Positions 21,332 to 29,488 of a stretch of DNA of 64,000 nucleotides are shown here, one piece after another. The notes under the pieces were generated by a model that was not told where the DNA came from, made no database searches, and was given only the letters and a program-made list of their open reading frames with translations. The position numbers were made by a program, and so were the translations under genes. How positions within the stretch are numbered: position 1 is the stretch's first letter; each line of letters starts with the position of its first letter. Source of the DNA: Enterovibrio norvegicus DSM 15893 (lineage in GTDB: Bacteria; Pseudomonadota; Gammaproteobacteria; Enterobacterales; Vibrionaceae); contig NZ_FOWR01000021.1 of the NCBI RefSeq assembly GCF_900115495.1, positions 1 to 64,000 on the forward strand. Reading direction: 5' to 3'.

Positions 21332-21796
21332 ATGCAATGGATAACCTTGACCTTTCGTCAGTTGTCTACGCGGCAGCTGTACGATTTACTTCGATTACGT
21401 ACCAATGTGTTCGTGGTTGAACAAAACTGTGCATACCCCGAGCTCGACGGCCACGACCTGCACCCTGAAACCCGACATGTGCTCGGGTATCGAGATGACA
21501 AGGTGACCGCCTATGCCCGCCTCTTACCAGCAGGTCTCACCTACCCTGAAATGAGCATAGGCCGCATTGTAACGGCGCATACAGAACGCGGAAATGGCTG
21601 TGGCAACGAACTGGTGAAACACGCACTACGCCAAGCACAAGAGGTGTGGCCGGATGCGCCAATAACCATCGGGGCGCAATACCATTTACGTAAGTTTTAC
21701 CGTCAACACGGCTTTGAAGAAATTTCGGAAGAGTATTTGGAAGACGGCATTCCGCACATCGATATGCGCAGAGTAGGCATTACCCCCCCAGCATAA
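21332..21796 (+). CDS. elaA: ElaA-type GNAT family N-acetyltransferase
   Basis: A 154-residue acyl-CoA-dependent acetyltransferase of the ElaA family with no established substrate. Recognisable segments are LYDLLRLRTNVFVVEQNCAYPELDG near the start, the HVLGYRDDKVTAYARLLPAG strand pair, the acetyl-CoA loop region IGRIVTAHTERGNGCGNELVKHAL, and the C-terminal FYRQHGFEEISEEYLEDGIPHIDM. Upstream lies the unusual tandem/inverted repeat block, which may govern its expression. The terminator downstream is shared with oapA. Confidence 0.88.
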   Translation: MQWITLTFRQLSTRQLYDLLRLRTNVFVVEQNCAYPELDGHDLHPETRHVLGYRDDKVTAYARLLPAGLTYPEMSIGRIVTAHTERGNGCGNELVKHALRQAQEVWPDAPITIGAQYHLRKFYRQHGFEEISEEYLEDGIPHIDMRRVGITPPA

Positions 21797-21846
21797 GATC
21801 AGCCGCGCAGCCGTCAGCGCTTGAACGCAAAGCATTCACGACAAAC

Positions 21847-21881
21847 ATCAGGGCATGAAGATTTTCATGCCCTGATTTTCT
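21847..21881. terminator. Terminator between elaA and oapA
   Basis: A 13-bp perfect stem (ATCAGGGCATGAA/TTCATGCCCTGAT) with a GATT loop is followed by TTTTC on the plus strand. It sits between convergent genes. Confidence 0.75.
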
Positions 21882-21914
21882 TCGCGTCCCATGTGAGCTG
21901 TTGCGACTTGCCCG

Positions 21915-22562
21915 CTACTTACGACGTGCAAAACTACCATCAGACAATCGAAAGAAGATCACCGACGTGTCTTTCGAGACCTCAATCTGGATCATGTCTA
22001 ATTCACCTTGGCTATCACGCTTAAAGCGCAGCAACTGCCCTGGCTGAATGCGGCTCAACGGTTTGTCATCCCCTTCAATCGAAGAGATTGCGTAGAGGTC
22101 AGGCAAAGGCAGGTCTTGCTGTCTGAATATATTCGACAAGGTATCGCCCCGCGCCACTTCGTAATTCACCCAATCCGTATTCACGTTTTGTGGTGTATTG
22201 GCATTTCGCTGTGACACCGTTTGGGTAGACACCACCTCTGAACCATTTTGGTTAAACCCGTCATCTTCAGCAGGGTCTTGGTTTTCAAACGTCAGCGGTA
22301 ACGCAACACGCTCCCCATTCGCCGTGATTTCTGGCACCGCAGCGTTATCATCACTGGATGGCCACAGTAAAAGCACCACCAGTAACCCTGCAAGCGCAGA
22401 CACGCCAATGCGGTGTGGTTTTGGCAACGCATCCCAATAGGGCGTTACACGGGCAAAATAAGGTTTAATTGTCGCCATTGCTTTTTCAATGGCCGCCTTC
22501 ACAGCATCACCCATAGGCAGTGTTGCTGCTTGTCCCTTTTCGCGTTTTCCTTTCAGGGTCAT
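21915..22562 (-). CDS. oapA: OapA/YtfB family cell-envelope protein with LysM-like domain
   Basis: A 215-residue bitopic protein. A basic cytoplasmic N-terminus (about 60 residues) precedes one membrane span (IGVSALAGLLVVLLLW). A disordered Asn/Gln-rich linker leads to a C-terminal OapA domain (VNYEVARGDTLSNIFRQQDLPLPDLYAISSIEG...IQPGQLLRFK) that resembles LysM and binds glycan. E. coli YtfB acts at the division site, and Haemophilus OapA affects adhesion. The start at 22562 has GAGAGG close upstream, while the upstream ATG at 22583 has none. Divergent pairing with fklB matches ytfB-fklB in E. coli. Confidence 0.85.
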   Translation of the reverse strand: MTLKGKREKGQAATLPMGDAVKAAIEKAMATIKPYFARVTPYWDALPKPHRIGVSALAGLLVVLLLWPSSDDNAAVPEITANGERVALPLTFENQDPAEDDGFNQNGSEVVSTQTVSQRNANTPQNVNTDWVNYEVARGDTLSNIFRQQDLPLPDLYAISSIEGDDKPLSRIQPGQLLRFKRDSQGELDMIQIEVSKDTSVIFFRLSDGSFARRK

Positions 22563-22808
22563 AACCTCTCCCAATCTTCCCATCGGGTAATGAAGGAATC
22601 TGTTTATCTATCAATGATTCATGTGGGTGCATCTTACCCGAATCGCATAAACTAGCGTGGGTATGTCAGCGTAATGTCAGCCACTAAAGGCTTCGCGCAT
22701 CATCCGCGTCGATTGGCTAACATTTGTACTTTCCAGCATCTTTAATGAGGAATCAACCTAAAGCTAAATTTGTCCGATCCAACCTGCTCCTGTATCCTTC
22801 CAACACTT

Positions 22809-22844
22809 TATACCCAAACTACATTCAGATGTAGTTTGGGTATA
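22809..22844. repeat. 16-bp perfect inverted repeat in fklB leader
   Basis: The arms TATACCCAAACTACAT and ATGTAGTTTGGGTATA are separated by TCAG. The dyad ends 25 bases before the fklB ATG, so it would form a strong hairpin in the mRNA leader. It resembles the family of TACCCAA-containing intergenic palindromes I associate with Vibrio genomes. Confidence 0.85.
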
Positions 22845-22869
22845 AACCCACAAACGAAAGAGAAATGAC

Positions 22870-23490
22870 ATGTCTGATGTAAAATTGGAGACCGTAGAGC
22901 AAAAAGCAAGCTACGGCATCGGCCTACAAATGGGTCAACAACTAGCAGGTAGCGGCCTTGAAGGTCTAAACGTTGACGCAATCGCGAAAGGTATCGCAAC
23001 CGCTCTAGCGGGTGACATGCCAGAAATCGAAATCGACGACATCAACAACGCACTGCGCGAACTGCACACTCAAGCAGAAGCGGTACGCCTAGAAGCGTCG
23101 AAAGCAGCAGCGGCAGACGGCGAAGCTTTCCTAGCAGAAAACGCGAAGCGTGACGAAGTGACTGTGACTGATTCAGGTCTTCAGTTCGAAGTGCTTGTTG
23201 AAGGTACTGGCGAAATCCCTACCAGCGACAAGCAAGTACGTGTTCACTACCACGGTATGCTGACTGACGGCACTGTGTTCGACAGCTCTGTAGAGCGCGG
23301 TCAACCAGCTGAATTCCCAGTGACTGGCGTAATCCAAGGTTGGGTTGAAGCTCTACAAATGATGCCTGTTGGCTCTAAGTGGAAACTGTCTATCCCACAA
23401 GACCTAGCATACGGTGAGCGCGGCGCAGGTGCTGCAATTCCTCCGTTTGCTGCACTAGTATTCGAAGTTGAGCTTCTGGACATCCTGTAA
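22870..23490 (+). CDS. fklB: FKBP-type peptidyl-prolyl cis-trans isomerase FklB
   Basis: A 206-residue proline isomerase of the FklB/FKBP22 type. The N-terminal dimerisation domain is helical ([22 protein letters not shown], then FLAENAKRD). The C-terminal FKBP domain has [46 protein letters not shown] and [24 protein letters not shown], with the usual aromatic pocket residues. It has no signal peptide, so it is cytoplasmic. The codon usage looks that of a well-expressed gene. Confidence 0.95.
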   Translation: MSDVKLETVEQKASYGIGLQMGQQLAGSGLEGLNVDAIAKGIATALAGDMPEIEIDDINNALRELHTQAEAVRLEASKAAAADGEAFLAENAKRDEVTVTDSGLQFEVLVEGTGEIPTSDKQVRVHYHGMLTDGTVFDSSVERGQPAEFPVTGVIQGWVEALQMMPVGSKWKLSIPQDLAYGERGAGAAIPPFAALVFEVELLDIL

Positions 23491-23508
23491 TTTCAGGTAA
23501 CCAGTAGT

Positions 23509-23540
23509 CAAAAAGCCAGCGATGTTCGCTGGCTTTTTTC
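23509..23540 (+). terminator. fklB terminator
   Basis: AAAAGCCAGCGA/TTCGCTGGCTTTT-type stem followed by a T-run, starting about 20 bases after the fklB stop. Confidence 0.88.
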
Positions 23541-23580
23541 GTTTAGGTCGAGAAGATTTAGGTCGGTTGACCTTAGAGAG

Positions 23581-24519
23581 TCATAGGTCGTTTGACGCTT
23601 GTCGATGGTTCATTTCTTCGAGCATAAGTTCATCGTCCCATGGCAGATGATCATCAAAATGATCAGACAAGAAATCCACGAACAAACGGACTTTGGCCGA
23701 CAGATTTCGGTTAAACGGATATACCGCCCACACTGCGGAATCAGGGCCTTTGTAATCCGCCAGCACTTCTACCAACTCGCCCTGTTGGATTTTCGGTCGC
23801 ACATAATAATCGGGCAATTGTGCTAACCCCATACCACGTAAAGCCGCATCCAAGACCGCACTGCCACTGTTACCATGCCAGCGCCCTTTCACCTTCATTT
23901 GAGTGGCTTCACCCTTGTCCTGAAAACTCCACGCTTCCGCTGATCCAACTAGGCAATTGTGATTGGCTAAATCCGCCAACACCTTGGGTTCACCAAACTC
24001 TTTGATGTAATCCGGTGACGCGCACACATACAACTGGCGCGGCGCTAATCGCCTTGCCATTAGGGTGCTGTCTTTGAGCATGCCCGTGCGAATCGCGAGG
24101 TCATAACCGTCATGCACCATGTCGATAATATCATTGGAAAAATGCAGTTCGACACTGAGTTTAGGGTGCGCTTGGATAAACTCGTTCGCCAGTGGCGCTA
24201 TGTACTTTTCGCCGAAAATAGAAGGTGCCGTGATTTTGAGCAAGCCAAGTGGCTCGGTCTGCATTTGCGTCACCAAGGCTTCTGCATCGCAAAACTCCTC
24301 GATCAAGGAATTACAATGCTCGAAGTAGACTTTGCCTACCTCGGTTAAGGTGATTTGACGGGTAGTGCGATAAAGCAATCGCGTGCTTAGCCGGCTTTCC
24401 AACGCATCAATTCGACGACTGACGTGCGACGTGGACACACCCAACTTGCGCGCTGCGGCTGTAAAACTACCACTGTTGACGACCTCAACAAATTCTTCAA
24501 CACCGCTCCAACGGTTCAT
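23581..24519 (-). CDS. LysR family transcriptional regulator
   Basis: A 312-residue LTTR. Residues 1-60 form the winged helix (MNRWSGVEEFVEVVNSGSFTAAARKLGVSTSHVSRRIDALESRL). The rest is a substrate-binding domain with the FSNDIIDMVHDGYDLAIRTG segment of CrgA/AaeR-like regulators. It is divergent from the quinoprotein cluster 1 genes with 133 bases between starts. Control of that cluster is therefore plausible but unproved, and the inducer is unknown. Confidence 0.9.
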   Translation of the reverse strand: MNRWSGVEEFVEVVNSGSFTAAARKLGVSTSHVSRRIDALESRLSTRLLYRTTRQITLTEVGKVYFEHCNSLIEEFCDAEALVTQMQTEPLGLLKITAPSIFGEKYIAPLANEFIQAHPKLSVELHFSNDIIDMVHDGYDLAIRTGMLKDSTLMARRLAPRQLYVCASPDYIKEFGEPKVLADLANHNCLVGSAEAWSFQDKGEATQMKVKGRWHGNSGSAVLDAALRGMGLAQLPDYYVRPKIQQGELVEVLADYKGPDSAVWAVYPFNRNLSAKVRLFVDFLSDHFDDHLPWDDELMLEEMNHRQASNDL

Positions 24520-24652
24520 CTTTGCCCCACTGAAAAAAAGTTTACTTGTGGCTGCAACAATAAAGTCCGCCCAGTGACGGTCTGATTGTTATCCTAATGT
24601 TAATCCAAATTGGATAGCTCTCTGCCACGTTCCTACTAAGGTAGGAGACTTA

Positions 24653-25231
24653 TTGGATGAAAGTAGTATGAAGCATTGTGGAAAGTGTCGAGCATTTTGC
24701 TCCAACTGCGCGATATTGCTTTGTTTTTGCGCCATGAAAATCAGTGCAGAGACAAACTCATCGCCCGTCATAGAACCCAATGATTACCGAACCGAGCACT
24801 ATCGCGCCCCCGTGCCGACCACTTTGCTCGGCGCATCGGTCATTAATGCGCCCGATGAACTTCATGCCTTTATCGAGCGAAAAACGCCGCGCCTGATTGA
24901 TGTGTATCCCGCGCCAAATAAACCCGAAGGATTGGTCAAAAACACCCTGTGGATTGAGCCCACCCGCGATACCTTACCCAACACCTACTGGTTGGCGAAT
25001 GTCGGTCACGGCATCGTGCCGGATGATCTGGTGGCGCTGCTAAAAGCCCACTTACCAATAGACGACACGCCCATTGTGATTTTCTGCGAGCCAAGCTGCT
25101 GGCACTCGTGGAATGCCAGTAAACGAGCGCTTGAATTGGGGGCAACCCATGTCTATTGGTATCGTGCGGGGGTAAAAGGCTGGAAAGATGCGGGCTATCC
25201 GCTAGAAGCCGCAGAGCCCATTCGTCCATGA
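24653..25231 (+). CDS. PQQ-dependent catabolism-associated rhodanese-like CxxxCW protein
   Basis: The 192-residue product matches the family found beside quinoprotein dehydrogenases (TIGR03865-like). A rhodanese-type fold ends in IVIFCEPSCWHSWNASKRALELGATHVYWYRAGVKGW, with Cys145 and Cys149 followed by Trp150. The exact role is unknown. The start is uncertain. TTG at 24653 has AGGAG five bases upstream, and ATG 24668 is an alternative. Either start gives a leader unusually rich in cysteine (HCGKCRAFCSNC), not a clean signal peptide. Its TGA overlaps the next ATG (ATGA). Confidence 0.82.
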   Translation: MDESSMKHCGKCRAFCSNCAILLCFCAMKISAETNSSPVIEPNDYRTEHYRAPVPTTLLGASVINAPDELHAFIERKTPRLIDVYPAPNKPEGLVKNTLWIEPTRDTLPNTYWLANVGHGIVPDDLVALLKAHLPIDDTPIVIFCEPSCWHSWNASKRALELGATHVYWYRAGVKGWKDAGYPLEAAEPIRP

Positions 25232-26190
25232 ACACGTCGCCAATGAATACACTGCCAATGAACACGCTCGCGCGCATCACAGCCCTGCTTGTTTTGTTTA
25301 ACTTCCCCTTTGGCGTCCTCGCCAATGCGCCAAAAACACTGGCTTTCGAAGAAATCGTACCGGGCGTGCATGTTCATCAGGGGAGAATCGACGACCTTTT
25401 CACGGCGCAATTTGGCCCCGTCGCCAACGTCACCTTTATTGTGGGGGAAACGTCCGTCGCCTTGATTGATTCAGGCGGAAGCCGACGCGCAGGGGAGGTG
25501 ATATATACGGCGATCCGAGCCGTGACACCGCTGCCTATTCGTTATGTCATCAATACCCATGTTCACCCTGACCACAACTTCGGTAATCAGGCTTTTCTGG
25601 CTGAGAAACCCGAATTTGTTGCCCATTTCCGCTATCCCGGAGATTTCGCGGCAAAAACAGGGTATTACCTTCAGCGCCTCAAGGCTCCATGGTTTGAAGG
25701 CACAACGCCCGTTGCGGCGACTTGGCTGATCGACACAAGTACGCAGTTCGATCTTGGTAACAGACGCATCACGCTCACACCACACGATCGCGCCCATACT
25801 CGCCACGATCTCTCCGTGTTCGACGAACAAACACAAACATTGATCGCCGGCGATCTGCTGTTCGTTGAGCACATTCCAACGTTAGACGGCAACCTGATCG
25901 GGTGGCTGAACGTGATGGATGAACTCGATCAACTGCCCTATCAACGGGTCGTTCCCGGCCATGGCGCAGTACAACTAAGAACCACCTTGTCAGAGCGAAG
26001 TGCCTTTGCTCATCAACGTCACTACCTTGAATCTCTCACCGCGTCGGTTCGAGACGCCATTCATCAAAACATTGATATCAATACTGCCAGTAACACCTTA
26101 ATGAAAGATCACGCAAAGCAATGGGCGTTGTTCGACGCTTTCCATCCGAGAAACGTTATTCAAGCCTACAAGGAGTTGGAATGGGAGTAA
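25228..26190 (+). CDS. Quinoprotein relay system metallo-beta-lactamase-fold hydrolase
   Basis: A 320-residue exported protein of the SoxH-related family that accompanies PQQ enzymes (TIGR04559-like). After a hydrophobic leader (ITALLVLFNFPFGVLANA) the zinc site reads NTHVHPDHNFGN (His111, His113, Asp115, His116). Further ligand motifs are AHTRHDLSVF, AGDLLFVEHIP and PGHG. Function in the relay is unknown. Three in-frame ATGs lie in a 15-base triplicated sequence (25228-25272), so the true start could be 25228, 25243 or 25258. The first overlaps the preceding stop. Confidence 0.85.
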   Translation: MNTSPMNTLPMNTLARITALLVLFNFPFGVLANAPKTLAFEEIVPGVHVHQGRIDDLFTAQFGPVANVTFIVGETSVALIDSGGSRRAGEVIYTAIRAVTPLPIRYVINTHVHPDHNFGNQAFLAEKPEFVAHFRYPGDFAAKTGYYLQRLKAPWFEGTTPVAATWLIDTSTQFDLGNRRITLTPHDRAHTRHDLSVFDEQTQTLIAGDLLFVEHIPTLDGNLIGWLNVMDELDQLPYQRVVPGHGAVQLRTTLSERSAFAHQRHYLESLTASVRDAIHQNIDINTASNTLMKDHAKQWALFDAFHPRNVIQAYKELEWE

Positions 26191-26205
26191 CAGGAGAACC
26201 ACACC

Positions 26206-27036
26206 ATGAAATCAATCATCGCACGCCAACCTAACACGTCGAAGCAAGATTTAGATTTCAAATACATTGCGATAGCAGGTTTGTTGGCCTTGCTGCCATT
26301 CACGGTCAACGCAACAGCCAAAAGCGTGGAAGATAGCCCCAATTGGTACACCATTCGTGACAGCTTATTCCCCGACACTGCAATTGCACAAGATGCCCTG
26401 GTCACGCTCGAAACACCCGTTCGCGCGCAAGACGCAGCTATCGTGCCATTGAGCATCAAAGTGAACGTTCAGCAAGATGACCCCAACCCGATTGAGAAGA
26501 TCTTTCTTGTTGTCGATAACAACCCATCGCCGATTGTGGGCATATTTGACATGACGCCCAATAGCGGAATTGCCAACTTATCGACGCGTGTTCGCGTCAA
26601 TGCTTACAGCCCAGTCAGGGTCATTGCGCGAACCGCGGATGGTTCGCTACACATGGCAGCGAACTTTGTAAAAGCGTCTGGGGGATGCTCCGCGCCTGCG
26701 GGGGCTGATGACATGTTGGCCCGCCAACGTATGGGAAAAATGAAACTGAAAGACTTAGGGCAGGACGGTTCACGGGCACTGCAATTGTTGATCAGCCACC
26801 CAAACTACAGCGGGTTGCAAATGGACCAACTCACGCGGCACTGGATCCCATCGGATTATGTCAGCGACGTGAACATCACGTTAGAGGGCGAGCCCGTATT
26901 GCGCTTCAACGGCGGTATTTCCATTAGCGAGAATCCAACCTTTACCTTTCATGTCGACAAAGGCAAGAAGGGCAAGCTGAAAGCTGACGTAAAAGACTCC
27001 ACAGGGCGATCGTTTTCGAGTGAGTGGGATATTTAG
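26206..27036 (+). CDS. Quinoprotein dehydrogenase-associated SoxYZ-like carrier
   Basis: A 276-residue fusion of SoxY-like and SoxZ-like beta domains found with PQQ enzymes (TIGR04557-like). The SoxY half (about residues 40-170) ends in the carrier motif SGGCSAPAG with Cys161, where SoxY carries its substrate thioester. The SoxZ half (about 180-276) includes LISHPNYSGLQMDQLT and FHVDKGKKGKLKADVKDSTG. A membrane or signal segment is at residues 20-37. CAGGAGAA precedes the ATG. With the metallohydrolase and rhodanese-like protein it forms a conserved three-gene module of unknown chemistry. Confidence 0.85.
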   Translation: MKSIIARQPNTSKQDLDFKYIAIAGLLALLPFTVNATAKSVEDSPNWYTIRDSLFPDTAIAQDALVTLETPVRAQDAAIVPLSIKVNVQQDDPNPIEKIFLVVDNNPSPIVGIFDMTPNSGIANLSTRVRVNAYSPVRVIARTADGSLHMAANFVKASGGCSAPAGADDMLARQRMGKMKLKDLGQDGSRALQLLISHPNYSGLQMDQLTRHWIPSDYVSDVNITLEGEPVLRFNGGISISENPTFTFHVDKGKKGKLKADVKDSTGRSFSSEWDI

Positions 27037-27569
27037 TCGCGTTACTGACATCCGCACCACCGCGCAATTTTCATTACACAGTGATCGTCCGTGAAGGTGG
27101 TCTTTGGGTCTTGAAAGTTGCGCACCCTCTCAATAGGCAACACACAGTGACAAATAAAAATACCGCGATTTATCTGATGGTTAAATCCCCATTCTCGTCA
27201 TGTGGACATTGTTGCCCGAGAACAAAAGTGTTGTGCTTCTTTGCCCCTCACACAACCTCAAATGCTGCCATAAACTCTAATCACCGACGTAAATGAAGCA
27301 GGGCACTTCAACACTCGCCTGCCCGTTTAGTCGAAACCGAATGGCATTAAGGTGCAATGCTGAAACGCGAACCCGCATCGTTGTAGACCGCCTAACGCTT
27401 CTTTCAACGCTTTTCCCTTGAAGCAAATAGAAGACGCGGCAAGTCGAAAAAGAGCGCCTCACAACCCGCGGATTGCGATGTCCCTACATTCAAAAACAAG
27501 GCCGACAAGTGAAAAGACATCCAAAGATTTGGTGCGTTGAACTCACACGCTGTCGCGGAGGAAGTTACT
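27037..27569. promoter_or_regulatory. xoxF upstream region with motif shared with the pseudoazurin gene
   Basis: This 533-base interval has no supportable gene. At 27444-27470 it carries TCGAAAAA, eight bases, then CACAACCCGCG. The same two blocks recur before the pseudoazurin gene at 29438-29461 with a five-base spacer. The xoxF ribosome-binding site GGAGG is at 27557-27561. I could not define a standard sigma-70 promoter by eye. Confidence 0.5.
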
Positions 27570-29381
27570 ATGAAAGGTGCACAATGGTCGTTTAGTCGCG
27601 GGTTAGCGATAGCGGCACTCTCCCTGCCCATGCTGTTTTCAGCTACATCGCAGGCAAACGATGAGTTACTCAAACTTCAAGAGGATCCCAATCAATGGGT
27701 GATGTGGGGTGCGAATTACTCAGGCACACGTTATAGCTCGCTCGATCAGATCAACGCAAAAAATGCCAAAGATCTCCAAGTCGCATGGACATTCTCAACG
27801 GGTGTTTTACGTGGCCACGAAGGAGGACCTTTAGTCATTGGCAACACCATGTACATCCACACGCCTTTCCCTAACAAGGTGTTTGCGATTGACATGGATA
27901 AGCAAGCGCTTCGTTGGTCTTATGAACCAAAGCAAGACTCATCCGTTATCGCGGTCATGTGTTGTGACACGGTTAACCGCGGCCTCGCCTATTCCGATGG
28001 AAAAATTTTCCTGCAACAAGCAGACACCACTTTAGTTGCGTTGGATGAAAAAACAGGCGACGTGGTTTGGAAAGTCGTGAATGGCGATCCAAAGCTAGGC
28101 GCGACAAATACCAATGCGCCATTGATTGTGAAAGACACCATCATCACAGGTATCAGTGGGGGGGAATTTGGTGTGCGTGGTTATCTTACCGCCTACAAAG
28201 TAAAAGATGGCAGCGTGGCATGGCGCGCATACAGCACAGGCCCTGACGACGAAATGCTGGTCGACCCAGAAAAAACCACTGCTATGCTCAAGCCAATCGG
28301 GAAAGACTCAAGCCTTGAATCATGGGAAGGCGACCAATGGAAAATTGGTGGCGGTACCACGTGGGGCTGGTTTACCTATGACCCAGAGCTCAACCTGATT
28401 TACTACGGAACGGGTAACCCAAGTACGTGGAACCCTTCTCAACGTCCCGGTGACAACAAGTACTCCATGACCATCATGGCGCGTGATGCCGATACAGGTA
28501 TGGCGAAATGGCTGTACCAAATGACACCGCATGATGAGTGGGATTATGACGGCGTCAACGAGATGATCCTTGTTGATAAAAAATTCAAAGGCAAAGACCG
28601 AAAACTCCTCGTTCACTTTGACCGAAATGGCTTTGGTTACACGCTCGATCGTGTGACAGGTGAACTCTTGGTAGCAGAGAAATTTGACCCAGCCGTGAAC
28701 TGGGCAACCCATGTAGACATGGAAACCGGACGCCCTCAAGTCGTCGCCAAATACTCAACGGGTCAAAACGGTGAAGATGTCGATACCGAAGGCATTTGCC
28801 CTGCCGCATTGGGTTCAAAAGACCAACAGCCTGCCACCTACAGTGAACGCACTGGCTTGTTCTACGTGCCTACCAACCATGTGTGCATGAACTACGAACC
28901 GTTCGAAGTTTCGTATACCGCAGGTCAACCTTATGTTGGTGCCACCCTTTCCATGTTCCCTGCGCCAAACAGCCACGGCGGTTTGGGTAACTTCATCGCA
29001 TGGGATGCAGAAAAAGGTGAAATTGTCTGGTCCATCCCTGAGCGTTTCTCTGTATGGAGTGGGGCGCTTGCCACCGGTGGCGGTGTTGTGTTCTACGGCA
29101 CACTCGAAGGCTATCTCAAAGCGGTTGATGAGAAGACAGGCAAAGAGCTTTACCGCTTTAAAACGCCGTCCGGCATCATCGGTAACGTCAATACCTACAT
29201 GCACAACGGTAAGCAATATCTCGCCGTCTTGTCTGGTGTTGGAGGCTGGGCAGGCATTGGTATGGCAGCAGGTCTTGAAGGCGACACCGACGGGCTTGGT
29301 GCAGTTGGCGCTTACCGCCAACTGTCTGACTACACCCAGCTAGGGGGTGTGCTCACCGTGTTTGCATTACCGGGAAGCTAA
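27570..29381 (+). CDS. xoxF: XoxF-type PQQ-dependent (lanthanide-class) alcohol/methanol dehydrogenase
   Basis: A periplasmic eight-bladed quinoprotein of 603 residues with a signal peptide ending SQA near residue 29, oxidising primary alcohols with PQQ. Seen here: vicinal Cys131-Cys132, the active-site ligands Glu199 (GGEFG) and Asn283 (GTGNPS), and [11 protein letters not shown] with catalytic Asp325 and a second acid Asp327. By comparison with XoxF literature, the Asp two residues after the catalytic Asp marks lanthanide use, where calcium MxaF enzymes carry Ala. GGAGG precedes the ATG, and in-frame codons upstream are non-homologous. Substrate (methanol, ethanol or other) cannot be decided from sequence. 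Confidence 0.9.
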   Translation: MKGAQWSFSRGLAIAALSLPMLFSATSQANDELLKLQEDPNQWVMWGANYSGTRYSSLDQINAKNAKDLQVAWTFSTGVLRGHEGGPLVIGNTMYIHTPFPNKVFAIDMDKQALRWSYEPKQDSSVIAVMCCDTVNRGLAYSDGKIFLQQADTTLVALDEKTGDVVWKVVNGDPKLGATNTNAPLIVKDTIITGISGGEFGVRGYLTAYKVKDGSVAWRAYSTGPDDEMLVDPEKTTAMLKPIGKDSSLESWEGDQWKIGGGTTWGWFTYDPELNLIYYGTGNPSTWNPSQRPGDNKYSMTIMARDADTGMAKWLYQMTPHDEWDYDGVNEMILVDKKFKGKDRKLLVHFDRNGFGYTLDRVTGELLVAEKFDPAVNWATHVDMETGRPQVVAKYSTGQNGEDVDTEGICPAALGSKDQQPATYSERTGLFYVPTNHVCMNYEPFEVSYTAGQPYVGATLSMFPAPNSHGGLGNFIAWDAEKGEIVWSIPERFSVWSGALATGGGVVFYGTLEGYLKAVDEKTGKELYRFKTPSGIIGNVNTYMHNGKQYLAVLSGVGGWAGIGMAAGLEGDTDGLGAVGAYRQLSDYTQLGGVLTVFALPGS

Positions 29382-29437
29382 TAAGAAAAAGGGGTGTGAA
29401 TACTCCCCTTTTCGCTTTTCGTCTCGAGATTCGAAAT

Positions 29438-29461
29438 TCGAAAAAGCGTCCACAACCCGCG
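29438..29461 (+). promoter_or_regulatory. Second copy of the TCGAAAAA / CACAACCCGCG motif
   Basis: TCGAAAAA (29438-29445) and CACAACCCGCG (29451-29461) match the pair upstream of xoxF exactly in both blocks, but with a five-base rather than eight-base spacer. The copy ends 27 bases before the pseudoazurin ATG. Confidence 0.5.
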
Positions 29462-29488
29462 ACTAAAGCATAACCAAAAGGAATCCGC

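Noticed and set aside
27024-27296. A 90-codon open frame in the xoxF upstream region.
   Set aside because: It starts inside the SoxYZ-like gene, and its composition shows no domain, signal or family pattern.
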